The notes beneath the pieces were generated by a model. The model ran no database searches, was not told the origin of the DNA, and was given only the letters and a program-made list of their open reading frames with translations. A stretch of DNA of 64,000 nucleotides from a bacterium (GTDB taxonomy: Bacteria; Sysuimicrobiota; Sysuimicrobiia; Sysuimicrobiales; Humicultoraceae): NCBI GenBank assembly GCA_031082185.1, contig JAVHLI010000012.1, positions 1-64,000 on the forward strand, given 5' to 3'. Both the position numbers and the translations under genes were made by a program. Of the stretch, positions 1 through 7,937 are shown one piece after another. Each line of letters starts with the position of its first letter. The stretch's first letter is position 1.

Positions 1-71
1 GTCGAACACCAACATCATAGGCCAAGGGAAGTGCTACCCTGGGCTTGACAGTCTCTAGAAGATCACCGAGA

Positions 72-100
72 TTGCCCAGGAAGGGCGCCCGGGCTATACT
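72..100 (+). promoter_or_regulatory. Sigma-70-type promoter of the thiamin operon
   Basis: TTGCCC at 72-77 and TATACT at 95-100 are separated by exactly 17 nt. Transcription would begin near 107, about 15-20 nt before the TPP riboswitch. The placement directly ahead of the aptamer supports the call; no expression data are available. Confidence 0.6.
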
Positions 101-122
101 AAGAGGTAGCAGTTCAATAGCG

Positions 123-229
123 ATCCTCTGGGGGAGCTCGGGCGAGCCGGGCTGAGAGTGCGACCTCCCGCACGTGGCGCTGTCGCAGACCCCAAACACC
201 CGATCCAGATAATGCTGGCGTGGGGAAGT
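123..229 (+). ncRNA. TPP riboswitch (THI element)
   Basis: The conserved THI-box blocks are present in order: a GGGGGAGC-type 5' arm near 130, CTGAGA at 152-157 (the pyrimidine-sensing loop), an ACCCGATC block near 198-205, and the pyrophosphate-sensing block AGATAATGCTGGCGTGGGGA near 207-226. The middle carries an extra GC-rich stem, a common P3 variation. It sits about 80 nt upstream of a transporter gene followed by thiW, thiM, thiE, thiL and thiD, so it most likely turns the operon down when thiamin pyrophosphate is abundant. Whether control is by termination or by masking of translation cannot be told, because no clear U-tract terminator is visible before the first gene. Confidence 0.93.
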
Positions 230-311
230 AGGGCAGGAAGCCGTGGCCGCCAGCCCTGGATAGGGAAGGCGGCCGCGCGGTTTGTGCGGGCGGTTCTCGC
301 GGGGGTGCAGG

Positions 312-1796
312 ATGTCGGGTGGGATTGTCGCCATAGCAGTGGTCATCGCAGCGGCGCTGGGTTTCGCGCTCGCCGGCATCGTCCACGCGCGCATCGCCCA
401 TGCACGCACTCAGCGCCTCTCGGTGGAGGACTACATCAGCGCCCGGTACTCGACCGGCACGAGCGCAACGACGGCGACGCTCGTGGCCTCGGCGATGGGC
501 GCATGGATTCTCTACAGCCCTGCTGAGGCAGGTACCTGGGGCGGTCTGACGGCGCTGATCGGCTACGGCCTCGGGAGCGCGGCGCCGATGCTGGCGCTCA
601 TCCCGCTGGGGAGGCGGATGCGGGCGTTGGTGCCCAACGGGCACTCCCTGACCGAGTTCGTGTGGGTGCGGTACGGAAGAGGAATGTACGCCCTGATCCT
701 GGGGGTAATGCTCTTCTACATGTTCGTATTCCTGGCCGCCGAGACAACCGGGATCGCGCTGGCGGTGAGGCTGGTGGCGCAGGCGCCGCTTCCGTTGACC
801 GCGGCTCTGATCGGCCTGGCCACCGTTGCGTACACTGCCTACGGCGGGCTGCCGTCCACCATCTTCACCGACCGGATTCAGGCCGCGGTGATCATACCGC
901 TGCTCGTGGTGGCCGTCGCGGGCGTGGTAGTGGCGATGGGCGGCGGCGGAGCCGTGATCGAGCAGGTGCGCAGCGGCGCGCCCGCGCTGCTCTCGCTGGG
1001 GCACCGCCCGGGCATCGAGGCCGCGGTAACATTCGTGATCGCGATCCTGGCCGCCAACCTCTTCCACCAGGGCTACTGGCAGCGGGTCTACATCGCCAGG
1101 GACGGCCGGGTCCTGCGCCGCTCGCTCCTTGCCGCAGCGGCCGTGGTGGTGCCGATCGTCGTGCTGCCCGGGATGCTGGGCATCGTCGCCGTGGCCGGAG
1201 GCCGCGCAGAAGTGCCGTCGGTCGCGTTCTTCAACCTAATGCTGGGCGTGGCGCCGGCCTGGTTGGTGCTCACCGTCCTGGTGCTGGCCGTGGCGCTGGC
1301 GATGAGCAGCATTGACACGCTGCTCAATGGGCTGGCCGCCGTGTTCACCTCGGACCTGGCTAGGCTGCGCCCGGCCGGAGGAGACAGGAGGCTCCTGCGC
1401 TGGTCGCGCCTGTTCACCGTTGCGCTGGCCGTAGCGGCGATCGCGGTGGCCTCGCGCGGGTACAGCGTCCTCTACCTGTTCCTGGTGGCGGACCTGGTCT
1501 GCGCCGCGGCGATGGTGCCGGTCTTCGCGGGCCTGTACGCGCCGCGCTTCTCTGGGGCGGCGGCGATGGTCAGCACGCTGGCCGGTCTGGCCGCCGGCGT
1601 CGCGTTCTTCCCGGACCCAGGGTTCACGCGCGGCCACCTGCTGACCTCGTTTGCGCTTGCCGCGTTCGTGCCGGCGGTGATCACGGCTGCGCTGGCTTCT
1701 ACCGGCCGGCCGTTCGACTTGGAGCGGCTGCGGACGCTGGTGCGGCCGCTTGCCGGGCCGTCCGGCGCCGAGATCGCAGTCCGGCCCGATCCATGA
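312..1796 (+). CDS. Sodium:solute symporter family transporter, probable thiamin or precursor uptake
   Basis: This 494-residue integral membrane protein has about 12-13 hydrophobic segments and the look of the sodium/solute symporter (SSS) family, which couples Na+ entry to solute uptake. The start chosen is ATG at 312, which gives a membrane segment right after the N terminus; an in-frame start at 282 would add a short charged leader. It is the first gene after the TPP riboswitch and precedes thiW, so its cargo is probably thiamin, HMP or a thiazole. SSS members under TPP control (ThiV-type) are known in other bacteria, but the substrate here is inferred from context alone. Confidence 0.8.
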   Translation: MSGGIVAIAVVIAAALGFALAGIVHARIAHARTQRLSVEDYISARYSTGTSATTATLVASAMGAWILYSPAEAGTWGGLTALIGYGLGSAAPMLALIPLGRRMRALVPNGHSLTEFVWVRYGRGMYALILGVMLFYMFVFLAAETTGIALAVRLVAQAPLPLTAALIGLATVAYTAYGGLPSTIFTDRIQAAVIIPLLVVAVAGVVVAMGGGGAVIEQVRSGAPALLSLGHRPGIEAAVTFVIAILAANLFHQGYWQRVYIARDGRVLRRSLLAAAAVVVPIVVLPGMLGIVAVAGGRAEVPSVAFFNLMLGVAPAWLVLTVLVLAVALAMSSIDTLLNGLAAVFTSDLARLRPAGGDRRLLRWSRLFTVALAVAAIAVASRGYSVLYLFLVADLVCAAAMVPVFAGLYAPRFSGAAAMVSTLAGLAAGVAFFPDPGFTRGHLLTSFALAAFVPAVITAALASTGRPFDLERLRTLVRPLAGPSGAEIAVRPDP

Positions 1797-1821
1797 CAGG
1801 ATAGACGAAGGAGGGAAAGAG

Positions 1822-2325
1822 GTGTCCACACGCAAGCTGGTTCTCGCCGCCTTCTTCGCGGCGCTGCCCGTGGTGCTCTCGTTCGTGCCCGGGTCCATCC
1901 CCGTGGCCGGCGCCAAGCTGCTGCCCTGGCAACACATGACCAATGCGATCGCCGGGGTCCTGCTAGGGCCCTGGTATGCCGCGCTTGCCGCCACCGTCGC
2001 CGCGATCTTGCGCAACCAGTTTGGCGTCGGCACTCTGCTGGCGTTTCCGGGAGGCATCCCCGGCGCGCTGGTCGTAGGGTTCGCCCACATGCTCTGGCGC
2101 CGGTCCTGGGTCGGCCTGCTCGAACCGGTCGGAACCGTGGTGGTCGGAGCCACGGTTGGCGCCTTGCTGGTGGCGCCGTCCCTTATGGAGAAGGCCATCC
2201 CGCTGGGGACGCTCGCCTACCTGTTCCTGGCGAGCAGCATTCCGGGCGCGATCCTCGGGGTTGTGATCCTGCGGGCCCTGGAGCGCGCAGGCGTGGCCGC
2301 GCTGGCCGGGAGGTCGTCGGGATAG
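1822..2325 (+). CDS. thiW: ThiW, S component of a thiazole-type ECF transporter
   Basis: The 167-residue membrane protein matches the ThiW family in layout: an early PVAGAKLLPWQH motif, then GVLLGPWYAALAA, then LRNQFGVGTLLAFPGG. ThiW is the substrate-binding S subunit of an energy-coupling-factor transporter, thought to import the hydroxyethylthiazole moiety. The shared ECF ATPases and T subunit are not in this window. GTG at 1822 is chosen because a strong AAGGAGGG ribosome site lies at 1808-1815. It stands between the SSS transporter and thiM, whose product would phosphorylate the imported thiazole. About five hydrophobic stretches are visible. Confidence 0.88.
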   Translation: MSTRKLVLAAFFAALPVVLSFVPGSIPVAGAKLLPWQHMTNAIAGVLLGPWYAALAATVAAILRNQFGVGTLLAFPGGIPGALVVGFAHMLWRRSWVGLLEPVGTVVVGATVGALLVAPSLMEKAIPLGTLAYLFLASSIPGAILGVVILRALERAGVAALAGRSSG

Positions 2326-2327
2326 CG

Positions 2328-3191
2328 ATGGCACACCTGGGCGACCACGCCGCCGTGCTCCTGGCAGCCGTGCGCGAGCAGCGTCCGCTGGTGCACCACC
2401 TGGCCAACTTCGTCACGATGCAGGCGGTGGCCAGCGCCACGCGGGCGGTGGGCGCTCTGCCGGTGATGGCGATGGCAGGAGATGACGCGGAAGAAGTGGC
2501 TGCTGCCGCGGATGCGTTGGTGCTGAACCTGGGGACACCCACGCCGGAGCGCCTTGAGGTGATGTTTGCCGCGGGGCGCGTGGCGACGGTGCGGGGCATT
2601 CCCATAGTGCTGGATCCCGTGGGCGCAGGCGCGACGCGCTACCGCACGGTCGCAGCCGGCCGCCTGCTCGATAAGTTGCGGGTGACCGTGGTGCGCGCCA
2701 ACCCCGGTGAGGCCGCCGCGCTCCTGGGCCGGAGTGGGTTCGTCCGCGGGGTGGAATCCGTGGGTGCTGGGGAATCTGTGGCGGGGTCGGCGGTGGAATC
2801 GGCGGGCGCGGGTGACGCGGCCGCCCTGGCCTCAACGCTTGCCCGCGAGCGCGGCTGCGTCGCGGCGGTGAGCGGTGCGTGTGACCACGTCGCCGACGCC
2901 GACCGCGTCCTTGTGGTCGAGAACGGGCACCCTTGGCTGGCCGTAATCCCGGGGGCCGGGTGCATGGTCACCGGTGTGATCGGGGCTTTCTGCGCGGCCG
3001 CCCGCTCCGTGGCGGACGGCGCAGGATCTCTGCTGGCTGCCGCGTCGGCGCTGGTGTGCTTCGGCGTGGCGGCAGAGATCGCCGCGGGCCACGCGCGCGG
3101 CCCGGGCACGCTGGCCCCGGCGCTGCTGGACGCGCTCTACCATCTGACCCCTGAGCAACTGCGGCAGGCGGCGCGGGTGAGGGAGATCTGA
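2328..3191 (+). CDS. thiM: Hydroxyethylthiazole kinase
   Basis: The 287-residue protein phosphorylates 4-methyl-5-hydroxyethylthiazole with ATP, the salvage entry for the thiazole half of thiamin. Family marks include VHHLANFVTMQAVA near the N terminus, the DPVGAGATRYR motif near residue 90, the RANPGEAAALLG stretch and the PGAGCMVTGVIGAF phosphate/Mg site near residue 210. Between the NPGEAAAL motif and the following helix sits a low-complexity stretch rich in Gly, Val, Ser and Ala (2751-2823) that looks like an expanded loop. The start follows thiW by 2 nt and the stop overlaps the thiE start by one base, so translation is probably coupled. Confidence 0.93.
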   Translation: MAHLGDHAAVLLAAVREQRPLVHHLANFVTMQAVASATRAVGALPVMAMAGDDAEEVAAAADALVLNLGTPTPERLEVMFAAGRVATVRGIPIVLDPVGAGATRYRTVAAGRLLDKLRVTVVRANPGEAAALLGRSGFVRGVESVGAGESVAGSAVESAGAGDAAALASTLARERGCVAAVSGACDHVADADRVLVVENGHPWLAVIPGAGCMVTGVIGAFCAAARSVADGAGSLLAAASALVCFGVAAEIAAGHARGPGTLAPALLDALYHLTPEQLRQAARVREI

Positions 3192-3838
3192 TGCGATTCG
3201 ATCCGATGCGTTTCGATCCGAGCGTGTACGTGATAGCCGATCGCGCCTTCGGCCGTTGCCGCCCGCTGGAGGACCTCGTCACCGCGGCCGTGGCCGGCGG
3301 CGCGACCATGGTTCAACTGCGCGAGAAGAAGTGGTCTGCCGGAAGGGTGGTTGAGGCCGGGCGCCGGCTACTCGAGATCACGCGCAGGGCCGGCGTGCCG
3401 CTGATCGTAAACGACCGCGCCGACATCGCGCTGGCCGTCGGCGCCGACGGTGTGCACCTGGGGCCGGACGATCTGCCGGTGGGTGACGCGCGCCTCCTGC
3501 TCGGGCCGGAGAAGATCATCGGCGCCTCAGCAGCAACGGTCGAGGAGGCGCTGGCGGCGCAGGCCGAGGGCGCCAATTACGTTGGGGTGGGCAGCGTCTT
3601 CCCGACCGGTTCCAAGCCCGACGCCGGCCAGGCAATAGGGATCGAGCCCCTGACCCGGATCAAGGCCGCGGTGGGGATCGCGGTGGTGGCGATCGGCGGG
3701 ATAACCCATGCAAATGCCGCCCTGGCGGTCCGCGCGGGCGCCGACGGGGTTGCGGTGATCTCGGCGGTGATCGGCGCGGACGACGTGGCCGGTGCAACGC
3801 GCCGCCTGATGGAGGCCGTGCGTGCCGCCCGGGGGTAG
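3191..3838 (+). CDS. thiE: Thiamin-phosphate synthase
   Basis: The 215-residue TIM-barrel enzyme joins HMP pyrophosphate and thiazole phosphate to give thiamin monophosphate. Recognisable motifs are VQLREKKWSAG (residues about 38-48), LIVNDRADIALAVGADGVHLG near 80, the phosphate loop YVGVGSVFPTGSKP near 132 and AIGGI near 160. The first ten residues are a repeat, MRFDPMRFDP, because 15 bp including the ATG are duplicated in tandem; the second ATG at 3206 is an equally good start. The ATG at 3191 overlaps the thiM stop (TGATG). Confidence 0.95.
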   Translation: MRFDPMRFDPSVYVIADRAFGRCRPLEDLVTAAVAGGATMVQLREKKWSAGRVVEAGRRLLEITRRAGVPLIVNDRADIALAVGADGVHLGPDDLPVGDARLLLGPEKIIGASAATVEEALAAQAEGANYVGVGSVFPTGSKPDAGQAIGIEPLTRIKAAVGIAVVAIGGITHANAALAVRAGADGVAVISAVIGADDVAGATRRLMEAVRAARG

Positions 3839-4922
3839 CCCGCGCGTCGCCGACCTGGGCGAGCTGGCGCTGTTGGATCGCATCGCCGCGCGTGTCGCGT
3901 GTGCCGGTCCGCATCCTCGCGACGTTGTGCTGGGCATCGGCGACGACACCGCCGCGTTGCGGTGGATGCCCGGCGCGCTGGTTCTGGCGACCACCGATGC
4001 ACTGGTCGAGGGAGTGCACTTCCGGCGCGCCACCAGCGCATCGGCCGACATCGGCTGGAAGGCGCTGGCCATCAACGCCAGCGACATCGCGGCGATGGGC
4101 GGGATTCCCAGATACGCGGTGATCTCGCTCATGCTGCCCGGCGATCTGGACGCCGCCTGGGTGGATGGGTTGTACGACGGACTGCTGGAGATGGCAGGGG
4201 AGGCGGGCGTTGCCATCGTCGGCGGCAACCTGGCGCAGGCGTCGGTGATCGTGGTTGACGTGACGCTGCTGGGTGAGGTCGCGCCCGACCGGCTGGTGCG
4301 CCGCACCGGCGCGCGACCCGGCGACCTGCTGGCGGTTACGGGTACGCTGGGCAGGGCGGCTGCCGGGTTGGTCATGCTGGAGTCGCGCGGCGGCACGCCG
4401 GGCGGACCGCCCGGTGGACCCGGGGCCGCGCCGGACAATCCTGCGCTCGGCCGACTCCTGGCCGCGCAGCGCCGTCCCAGGCCGCGGTTGCGTGAGGGTG
4501 TCGCCCTGGCAGAGACCGGCGCGGTGCGGGCCATGATTGACATCTCCGATGGCCTGCTGCTCGACCTCTGGCGGATGTGCGAGGCCGGTGATCTGGGAGT
4601 GCGTCTGGATGCTGGGCGGGTGCCGGTGGATCCCGGCGTCGCCGCAGTCGTGGCCATAGCCACAGGTGGCGTTGGGGAGGGATCCCGCCCCACGCTCGAC
4701 CTGGCGCTTGCCGGAGGCGAGGATTACGAACTCCTCTTCGCGGTGGCGCTGGAGGACGCCGACCGGGTGCTGCACGGCCTGGTCGAGGAGACCGGCACGC
4801 CCGCGACGTTGATCGGCGAGTTCACCGGGCGCGGCACGAGCCGCACCATTGTTGATGAGGACGGGCAGGTGCGGTCGCTGGATCCCGGCGGCTGGACGCA
4901 CTTCAAGGAGGACCTCCTATGA
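3822..4922 (+). CDS. thiL: Thiamin-monophosphate kinase
   Basis: The 366-residue enzyme of the PurM/ThiL superfamily makes thiamin pyrophosphate from thiamin monophosphate and ATP. It shows the ATP/Mg motifs GIGDDTAAL near 42, [11 protein letters not shown] near 59, [11 protein letters not shown] near 84, ISDGLLLDL near 240 and GGEDYELLF near 301. A Gly/Pro-rich stretch around residues 190-205 is an unusual loop insertion. The GTG start at 3822 overlaps the end of thiE by 17 nt, and its stop overlaps the thiD start. This step makes the riboswitch ligand, closing the feedback loop of the operon. Confidence 0.95.
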   Translation: MPPGGSPRVADLGELALLDRIAARVACAGPHPRDVVLGIGDDTAALRWMPGALVLATTDALVEGVHFRRATSASADIGWKALAINASDIAAMGGIPRYAVISLMLPGDLDAAWVDGLYDGLLEMAGEAGVAIVGGNLAQASVIVVDVTLLGEVAPDRLVRRTGARPGDLLAVTGTLGRAAAGLVMLESRGGTPGGPPGGPGAAPDNPALGRLLAAQRRPRPRLREGVALAETGAVRAMIDISDGLLLDLWRMCEAGDLGVRLDAGRVPVDPGVAAVVAIATGGVGEGSRPTLDLALAGGEDYELLFAVALEDADRVLHGLVEETGTPATLIGEFTGRGTSRTIVDEDGQVRSLDPGGWTHFKEDLL

Positions 4923-5767
4923 CATCTCCGCTGATGACAGTTCCGCGCGCGATGACCATAGCCGGCTCCGACTCGGGCGGGGGCGCAGGCATCCAGGCCG
5001 ACCTGAAGACCTTCACGGTGCTCGGCGTCTTCGGCACATCGGCGATCACCGCGCTGACCGCTCAGAACACGACGGGTGTGACCGGAGTTGTGGAGATGGC
5101 GCCGGAGTTCGTGGTTCAGCAGATAGACGCGATCATGAGCGACATCGGTACAGATGCCGCCAAGACCGGGATGCTCTCGAACGCCGCGATCATCGAGGCG
5201 GTGGCGGGCGCGGTGCGGCGGTGGGGCCTAACGCGCTTGGTTGTGGACCCGGTGATGATCTCCAAGAGCGGCGCGCCGCTGCTGCGGCCCGAGGCAACGG
5301 AGGCCCTGCGCAATCTACTGCTCCCGCTGTCAATGGTGGTGACGCCCAACCTGCACGAAGCAGGCGTGCTGGTCGGCCGGCCTGTCTGTACCATTGCTGA
5401 GATGGAGGAGGCCGCGCGCGCGATCGGCGCGATGGGGCCCAGGTACGTTGTGATTAAGGGAGGGCACCTGGAAGACAGCGACCGGTCCGTGGACCTGCTG
5501 TACGACGGCGCGGAGTTTCATCAGTTCGCCGCGCCCAGGGCGGCCACGCGACACACCCACGGCACCGGGTGTGTTTTCTCCGCGGCCATCGCCGCCTGTC
5601 TGGCGAAAGGACTGGCTGTGCCAGAGGCGGTGGCCCGGGCCAAGGAAGTCATCACCGCCGCGATCACGGCCGGCCTACCGATCGGAAGAGGACATGGGCC
5701 TGCCGATCCGGCTGCGGCGCTGCGGCGGCCTCCGAGCGCTACCGCTCACCCGCCGGACCCCGTGTAG
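4919..5767 (+). CDS. thiD: Hydroxymethylpyrimidine / phosphomethylpyrimidine kinase
   Basis: The 282-residue ribokinase-fold enzyme phosphorylates HMP twice to HMP pyrophosphate, the partner of thiazole phosphate in ThiE. Motifs seen are [18 protein letters not shown] at the N terminus, [11 protein letters not shown] near 46, [11 protein letters not shown] near 107, VIKGGHL near 177 and [14 protein letters not shown] near 215 with the catalytic Asp replaced in the usual way by Cys in DTHGTGC-type proteins. ATG 4919 overlaps the thiL stop by 4 nt (ATGA). It is the last gene of the operon. With no thiC, thiG or thiF in the window, the operon serves salvage. Confidence 0.95.
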   Translation: MTSPLMTVPRAMTIAGSDSGGGAGIQADLKTFTVLGVFGTSAITALTAQNTTGVTGVVEMAPEFVVQQIDAIMSDIGTDAAKTGMLSNAAIIEAVAGAVRRWGLTRLVVDPVMISKSGAPLLRPEATEALRNLLLPLSMVVTPNLHEAGVLVGRPVCTIAEMEEAARAIGAMGPRYVVIKGGHLEDSDRSVDLLYDGAEFHQFAAPRAATRHTHGTGCVFSAAIAACLAKGLAVPEAVARAKEVITAAITAGLPIGRGHGPADPAAALRRPPSATAHPPDPV

Positions 5768-5790
5768 TCCCGAAAGCCAACCCTCGGCCA

Positions 5791-5817
5791 GGGGACCTCT
5801 GGTCACCGCTGTTTCGA
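5791..5817 (+). terminator. Possible weak terminator after the thiamin operon
   Basis: A short imperfect hairpin, GGGGACC-TCT-GGTCACC, is followed by GCTGTTT. It lies 24 nt after thiD and just before the accessory island. The T-run is short, so this is a weak call. Confidence 0.25.
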
Positions 5818-5941
5818 AACTCCCTGGCGGCCGGCGTGATGCGTGGTCTCGGGCCTGGTTGGCATCGGATCAGGAGGACCGAGCCTTCGGGTCACCGAAC
5901 CGTTGGCGCGATAGGCTGCGACGGCCGTCTGTGTCTGGGGC

Positions 5942-5948
5942 GTTAGGC
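5942..5948 (+). other. Cassette junction core site (GTTRRRY), 5' edge of the cassette array
   Basis: GTTAGGC fits the consensus GTTRRRY recombination core of integron attC/attI sites. It lies 43 nt upstream of the Mrr-type gene, where the boundary of the first gene cassette would be expected given the three attC-like sites downstream. A convincing folded attC or attI arm upstream of it was not found, so it may be a lone core, an attI remnant or chance. Confidence 0.35.
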
Positions 5949-5990
5949 AGTTCCGTCCATTTGTAGTTCGACAGACAAGGGAGTGCAAAG

Positions 5991-6902
5991 TTGGGGGTTC
6001 CTGATTTCCAATCGCTGATGCTTCCGCTCCTCCGGGTGGCTGCGGACGGCAAGGAGCACTCGCTTGCGGAGGCGCGAGATCTGCTCTCTGAGGAGTTCGA
6101 ACTCAGCTCGGCGGATCGCGACGAGTTACTGCCCAGCGGTCGGCAATCCCGTTTCGGCAACCGCGTGGCCTGGGCAAAAGTCTATCTCCAACAGGCTGGC
6201 CTTCTGCTTTTACCACGGCGCGGTCACTTTCAGATTTCCGATCGTGGGCGAGAGATTCTCAAGACTCCTCCAGAGCGGATAGACATTAAGTTCCTTGAGC
6301 GGTACCCGGAGTTCGCCGAGTTTCGCACCAGGAGGGGTGAGGGTGGAAAAGAGTCGCAGGCACCTCCGACTGAGACGGATCTCGAGACGCCGGAGGAAGC
6401 CCTCGAAACGGCCCACCTGAAGACGAGAGCCGGTCTGGTGTCCGAAGTCTTGGGGCGAGTGAAGGCAGGCTCCGACAAGTTCTTCGAGCGGCTCGTCGTG
6501 GAATTGCTGCTTAGGATGGGCTACGGTAGCTCGCGCAGCGACGCCGGTCAGGCCGTCGGCAAGCCCGGCGACGAAGGGATCGACGGCATCATCAGCCAGG
6601 ACAGGCTGGGCTTGGAGGTCGTCTACCTGCAGGCAAAGAGGTGGGATGGCACCGTTGGGCGCCCGGAGATCCAGAAGTTCGTGGGTGCGCTGCACGGGAA
6701 GCGCGCGAAGAAGGGCGTGTTCATCACGACGGGTGCCTTCACTGCGGACGCGGCTGCCTATGTTGAGCATATCGATCCGAAGGTGGTTCTCATTGACGGT
6801 CGACGTCTCGCCGAGCTTATGATCGACTTCGATGTCGGCGTCACTACGGCCCGGACCTACCACGTGAAGCGAGTCGATTCAGACTACTTTGATGAGGGGT
6901 AG
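5991..6902 (+). CDS. mrr: Mrr-family type IV restriction endonuclease
   Basis: This 303-residue protein has an N-terminal Mrr_N winged-helix region (about 1-95, ending FQISDRGREIL) and a C-terminal PD-(D/E)xK nuclease domain (about 155-285). The catalytic pattern is seen as GDEGIDGII near residue 192-199, then EVVYLQAKRW near 208-218 with the Q-x-K signature typical of Mrr. Mrr enzymes cleave modified or foreign DNA. The start is TTG at 5991 after GGGAG; the downstream sequence matches Mrr N termini from the first residues. It is the first gene of the accessory island and is followed 3 nt later by an attC-like site. Confidence 0.88.
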   Translation: MGVPDFQSLMLPLLRVAADGKEHSLAEARDLLSEEFELSSADRDELLPSGRQSRFGNRVAWAKVYLQQAGLLLLPRRGHFQISDRGREILKTPPERIDIKFLERYPEFAEFRTRRGEGGKESQAPPTETDLETPEEALETAHLKTRAGLVSEVLGRVKAGSDKFFERLVVELLLRMGYGSSRSDAGQAVGKPGDEGIDGIISQDRLGLEVVYLQAKRWDGTVGRPEIQKFVGALHGKRAKKGVFITTGAFTADAAAYVEHIDPKVVLIDGRRLAELMIDFDVGVTTARTYHVKRVDSDYFDEG

Positions 6903-6905
6903 GCT

Positions 6906-6969
6906 GTCGAACAACGCGCTGCACCGGACTGCTCGCTACGCTCGCAGCCAGTGAGCGCGAACGCTAGCC
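6906..6969 (+). other. attC-like recombination site 1 (after mrr)
   Basis: The 64-nt element begins GTCGAAC (R''-like) and ends GCTAGCC (R'-like, one change from GTTRRRY). Inside, CGCGCTGCACCGG at about 6915-6927 pairs with CCAGTGAGCGCG at about 6948-6959, leaving one G unpaired in the left arm, the extrahelical-base geometry of attC sites. It starts 3 nt past the mrr stop. The outer core pair is degenerate, so recombination activity is uncertain. Confidence 0.5.
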
Positions 6970-7023
6970 AAACGGCGACAGGGTTGCCGTATACTGAAGA
7001 GGATTACGAAGGAGACTCAGGGG

Positions 7024-7233
7024 ATGGCCGGAACAGCGATTCTCAAAGGCGTCAGGTTCATCGTGGACGACAAGGGTGAGACGACCGGGGTCGTCATCGA
7101 CCTCAAGGACAACGCCGAGCTCTGGGAAGACATCTACGACAGGGCGGTCGCACGCCGGCGGGTGAGGGAGCCGCGTGTATCCCTCCAGGCGGTCAAAGCC
7201 AGGCTACGCAGACTCGGTAAGCTCCCCAAGTGA
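7024..7233 (+). CDS. Small antitoxin-like protein upstream of a RelE-family toxin
   Basis: The 69-residue protein begins with a beta-rich segment (LKGVRFIVDDKGETTGVVIDL) and then a charged helix ending in VKARLRRLGKL, a plan common among antitoxins that pair with RelE/ParE toxins. It overlaps the toxin gene through TGATG at 7231-7235. A good ribosome site AAGGAG lies at 7009-7014, and TATACT at 6990-6995 is a possible -10 box within the cassette, without a clear -35. The function is inferred from the partner gene. Confidence 0.7.
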   Translation: MAGTAILKGVRFIVDDKGETTGVVIDLKDNAELWEDIYDRAVARRRVREPRVSLQAVKARLRRLGKLPK

Positions 7234-7493
7234 TGGTTGAGTACGCCGTCACCTTCGCACTGTCGGCGCGCCGAGAGCTTGAGGGATTCCCCCGGTCAGT
7301 TGTCACGAGGGTCGTGACGCGAATCGAGTCTTTGGGGATATCACCTCGGCCCGCGGGCTGTCGCAAGCTCCAGAGCCGGGGCGCACTCTACCGCATCCGA
7401 ATTGGTGACTACCGTGTCATCTACAGCGTTGATGACGAGAAGCGCGTCGTGGATGTCGTGGCGGTCCGCCACCGCAGCGACGCGTATCGGTAA
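7233..7493 (+). CDS. RelE/ParE-family toxin
   Basis: The 86-residue protein has the compact RelE fold: an N-terminal YAVTFALSARRELEGFP strand-helix, and the C-terminal core YRIRIGDYRVIYSVDDE followed by VVDVVAVRHRSDAYR. RelE proteins cut mRNA on the ribosome, while ParE relatives hit gyrase; the GDYRVIY-R-H pattern favours a RelE-type RNase. ATG at 7233 overlaps the antitoxin stop; a GTG one codon earlier (7230) is also possible. The stop lies 8 nt before the second attC-like site. Confidence 0.85.
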   Translation: MVEYAVTFALSARRELEGFPRSVVTRVVTRIESLGISPRPAGCRKLQSRGALYRIRIGDYRVIYSVDDEKRVVDVVAVRHRSDAYR

Positions 7494-7501
7494 GGGTCGG
7501 C

Positions 7502-7599
7502 GGTTAACATGCCGATATACCTGCCGGCGTGCGCGGGGGCAAACGGGAAGCGTGGCGAACTGAAATGCGCCCGCCGCAGCTGAGCCCGAGTCGTTAGAC
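7502..7599 (+). other. attC-like recombination site 2 (after the antitoxin/toxin pair)
   Basis: The 98-nt element starts GGTTAAC and ends GTTAGAC, which fits GTTRRRY fully and pairs with the left core at most positions. CTGCCGGCG at 7521-7529 pairs with CGCCGCAG at 7572-7579 with one unpaired C, as in attC L''/L' arms. Length, position right after a small gene, and same orientation as site 1 all agree. The central loop is only weakly structured. Confidence 0.6.
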
Positions 7600-7654
7600 A
7601 GCGTAAAGCCGGGGAGATGCCGAGCGTGGCTAACTAGGCGTGTACTCACACGGG

Positions 7655-7937
7655 ATGCCCACGGTTCTCCGGTTCGGGGCATATCGCATGTTCTTCTACT
7701 CGGCGGATCGCGGGGAGCCGCTTCACATCCACGTGGAACGAGAAGCGAAGCGGGCAGAAGTTCTGGTTGAACCCTATTAGTCTGCACGAAAGTGGCAGGT
7801 TCAGCCGGTCCGAGATCAACCGGTTGCGGGTGCTGATCGAGAGGCGCGAGCAGCGGTTGCTGGGAGGATGGCATGAGTTCTTCGGTGACTGGGGTCCGCC
7901 CCGCTCAGGCCCAGGCGGTTCGTATCACGGGCGATGA
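7655..7937 (+). pseudogene. DUF4160 protein gene broken by a frameshift
   Basis: Starting at ATG 7655 the frame reads MPTVLRFGAYRMFFYSADRG then EPLHIHVEREAKRAE, a clear DUF4160 N terminus, but stops at 7778-7780. Moving one base (frame starting 7656) from about 7750 onward restores the expected C-terminal half: QKFWLNPISLHESGRFSRSE then INRLRVLIERREQRLLGGWH, ending at 7937. So a single-base indel lies around 7743-7758. DUF4160 proteins are often encoded just upstream of DUF2442 proteins, as here, with overlapping ends. It may be a true pseudogene or a sequencing/assembly error. Confidence 0.8.

Noticed and set aside
114-2198. Long open frames on the minus strand opposite the transporter and thiW genes
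   Set aside because: GC-rich DNA leaves antisense frames open. Their products are Arg/Pro/Gly-rich with no recognisable family, and the plus-strand proteins match known families.
5880-5948. Complete attC or attI site ahead of mrr
   Set aside because: Only the GTTAGGC core is convincing. No upstream arm folds with it well enough to claim a whole site.
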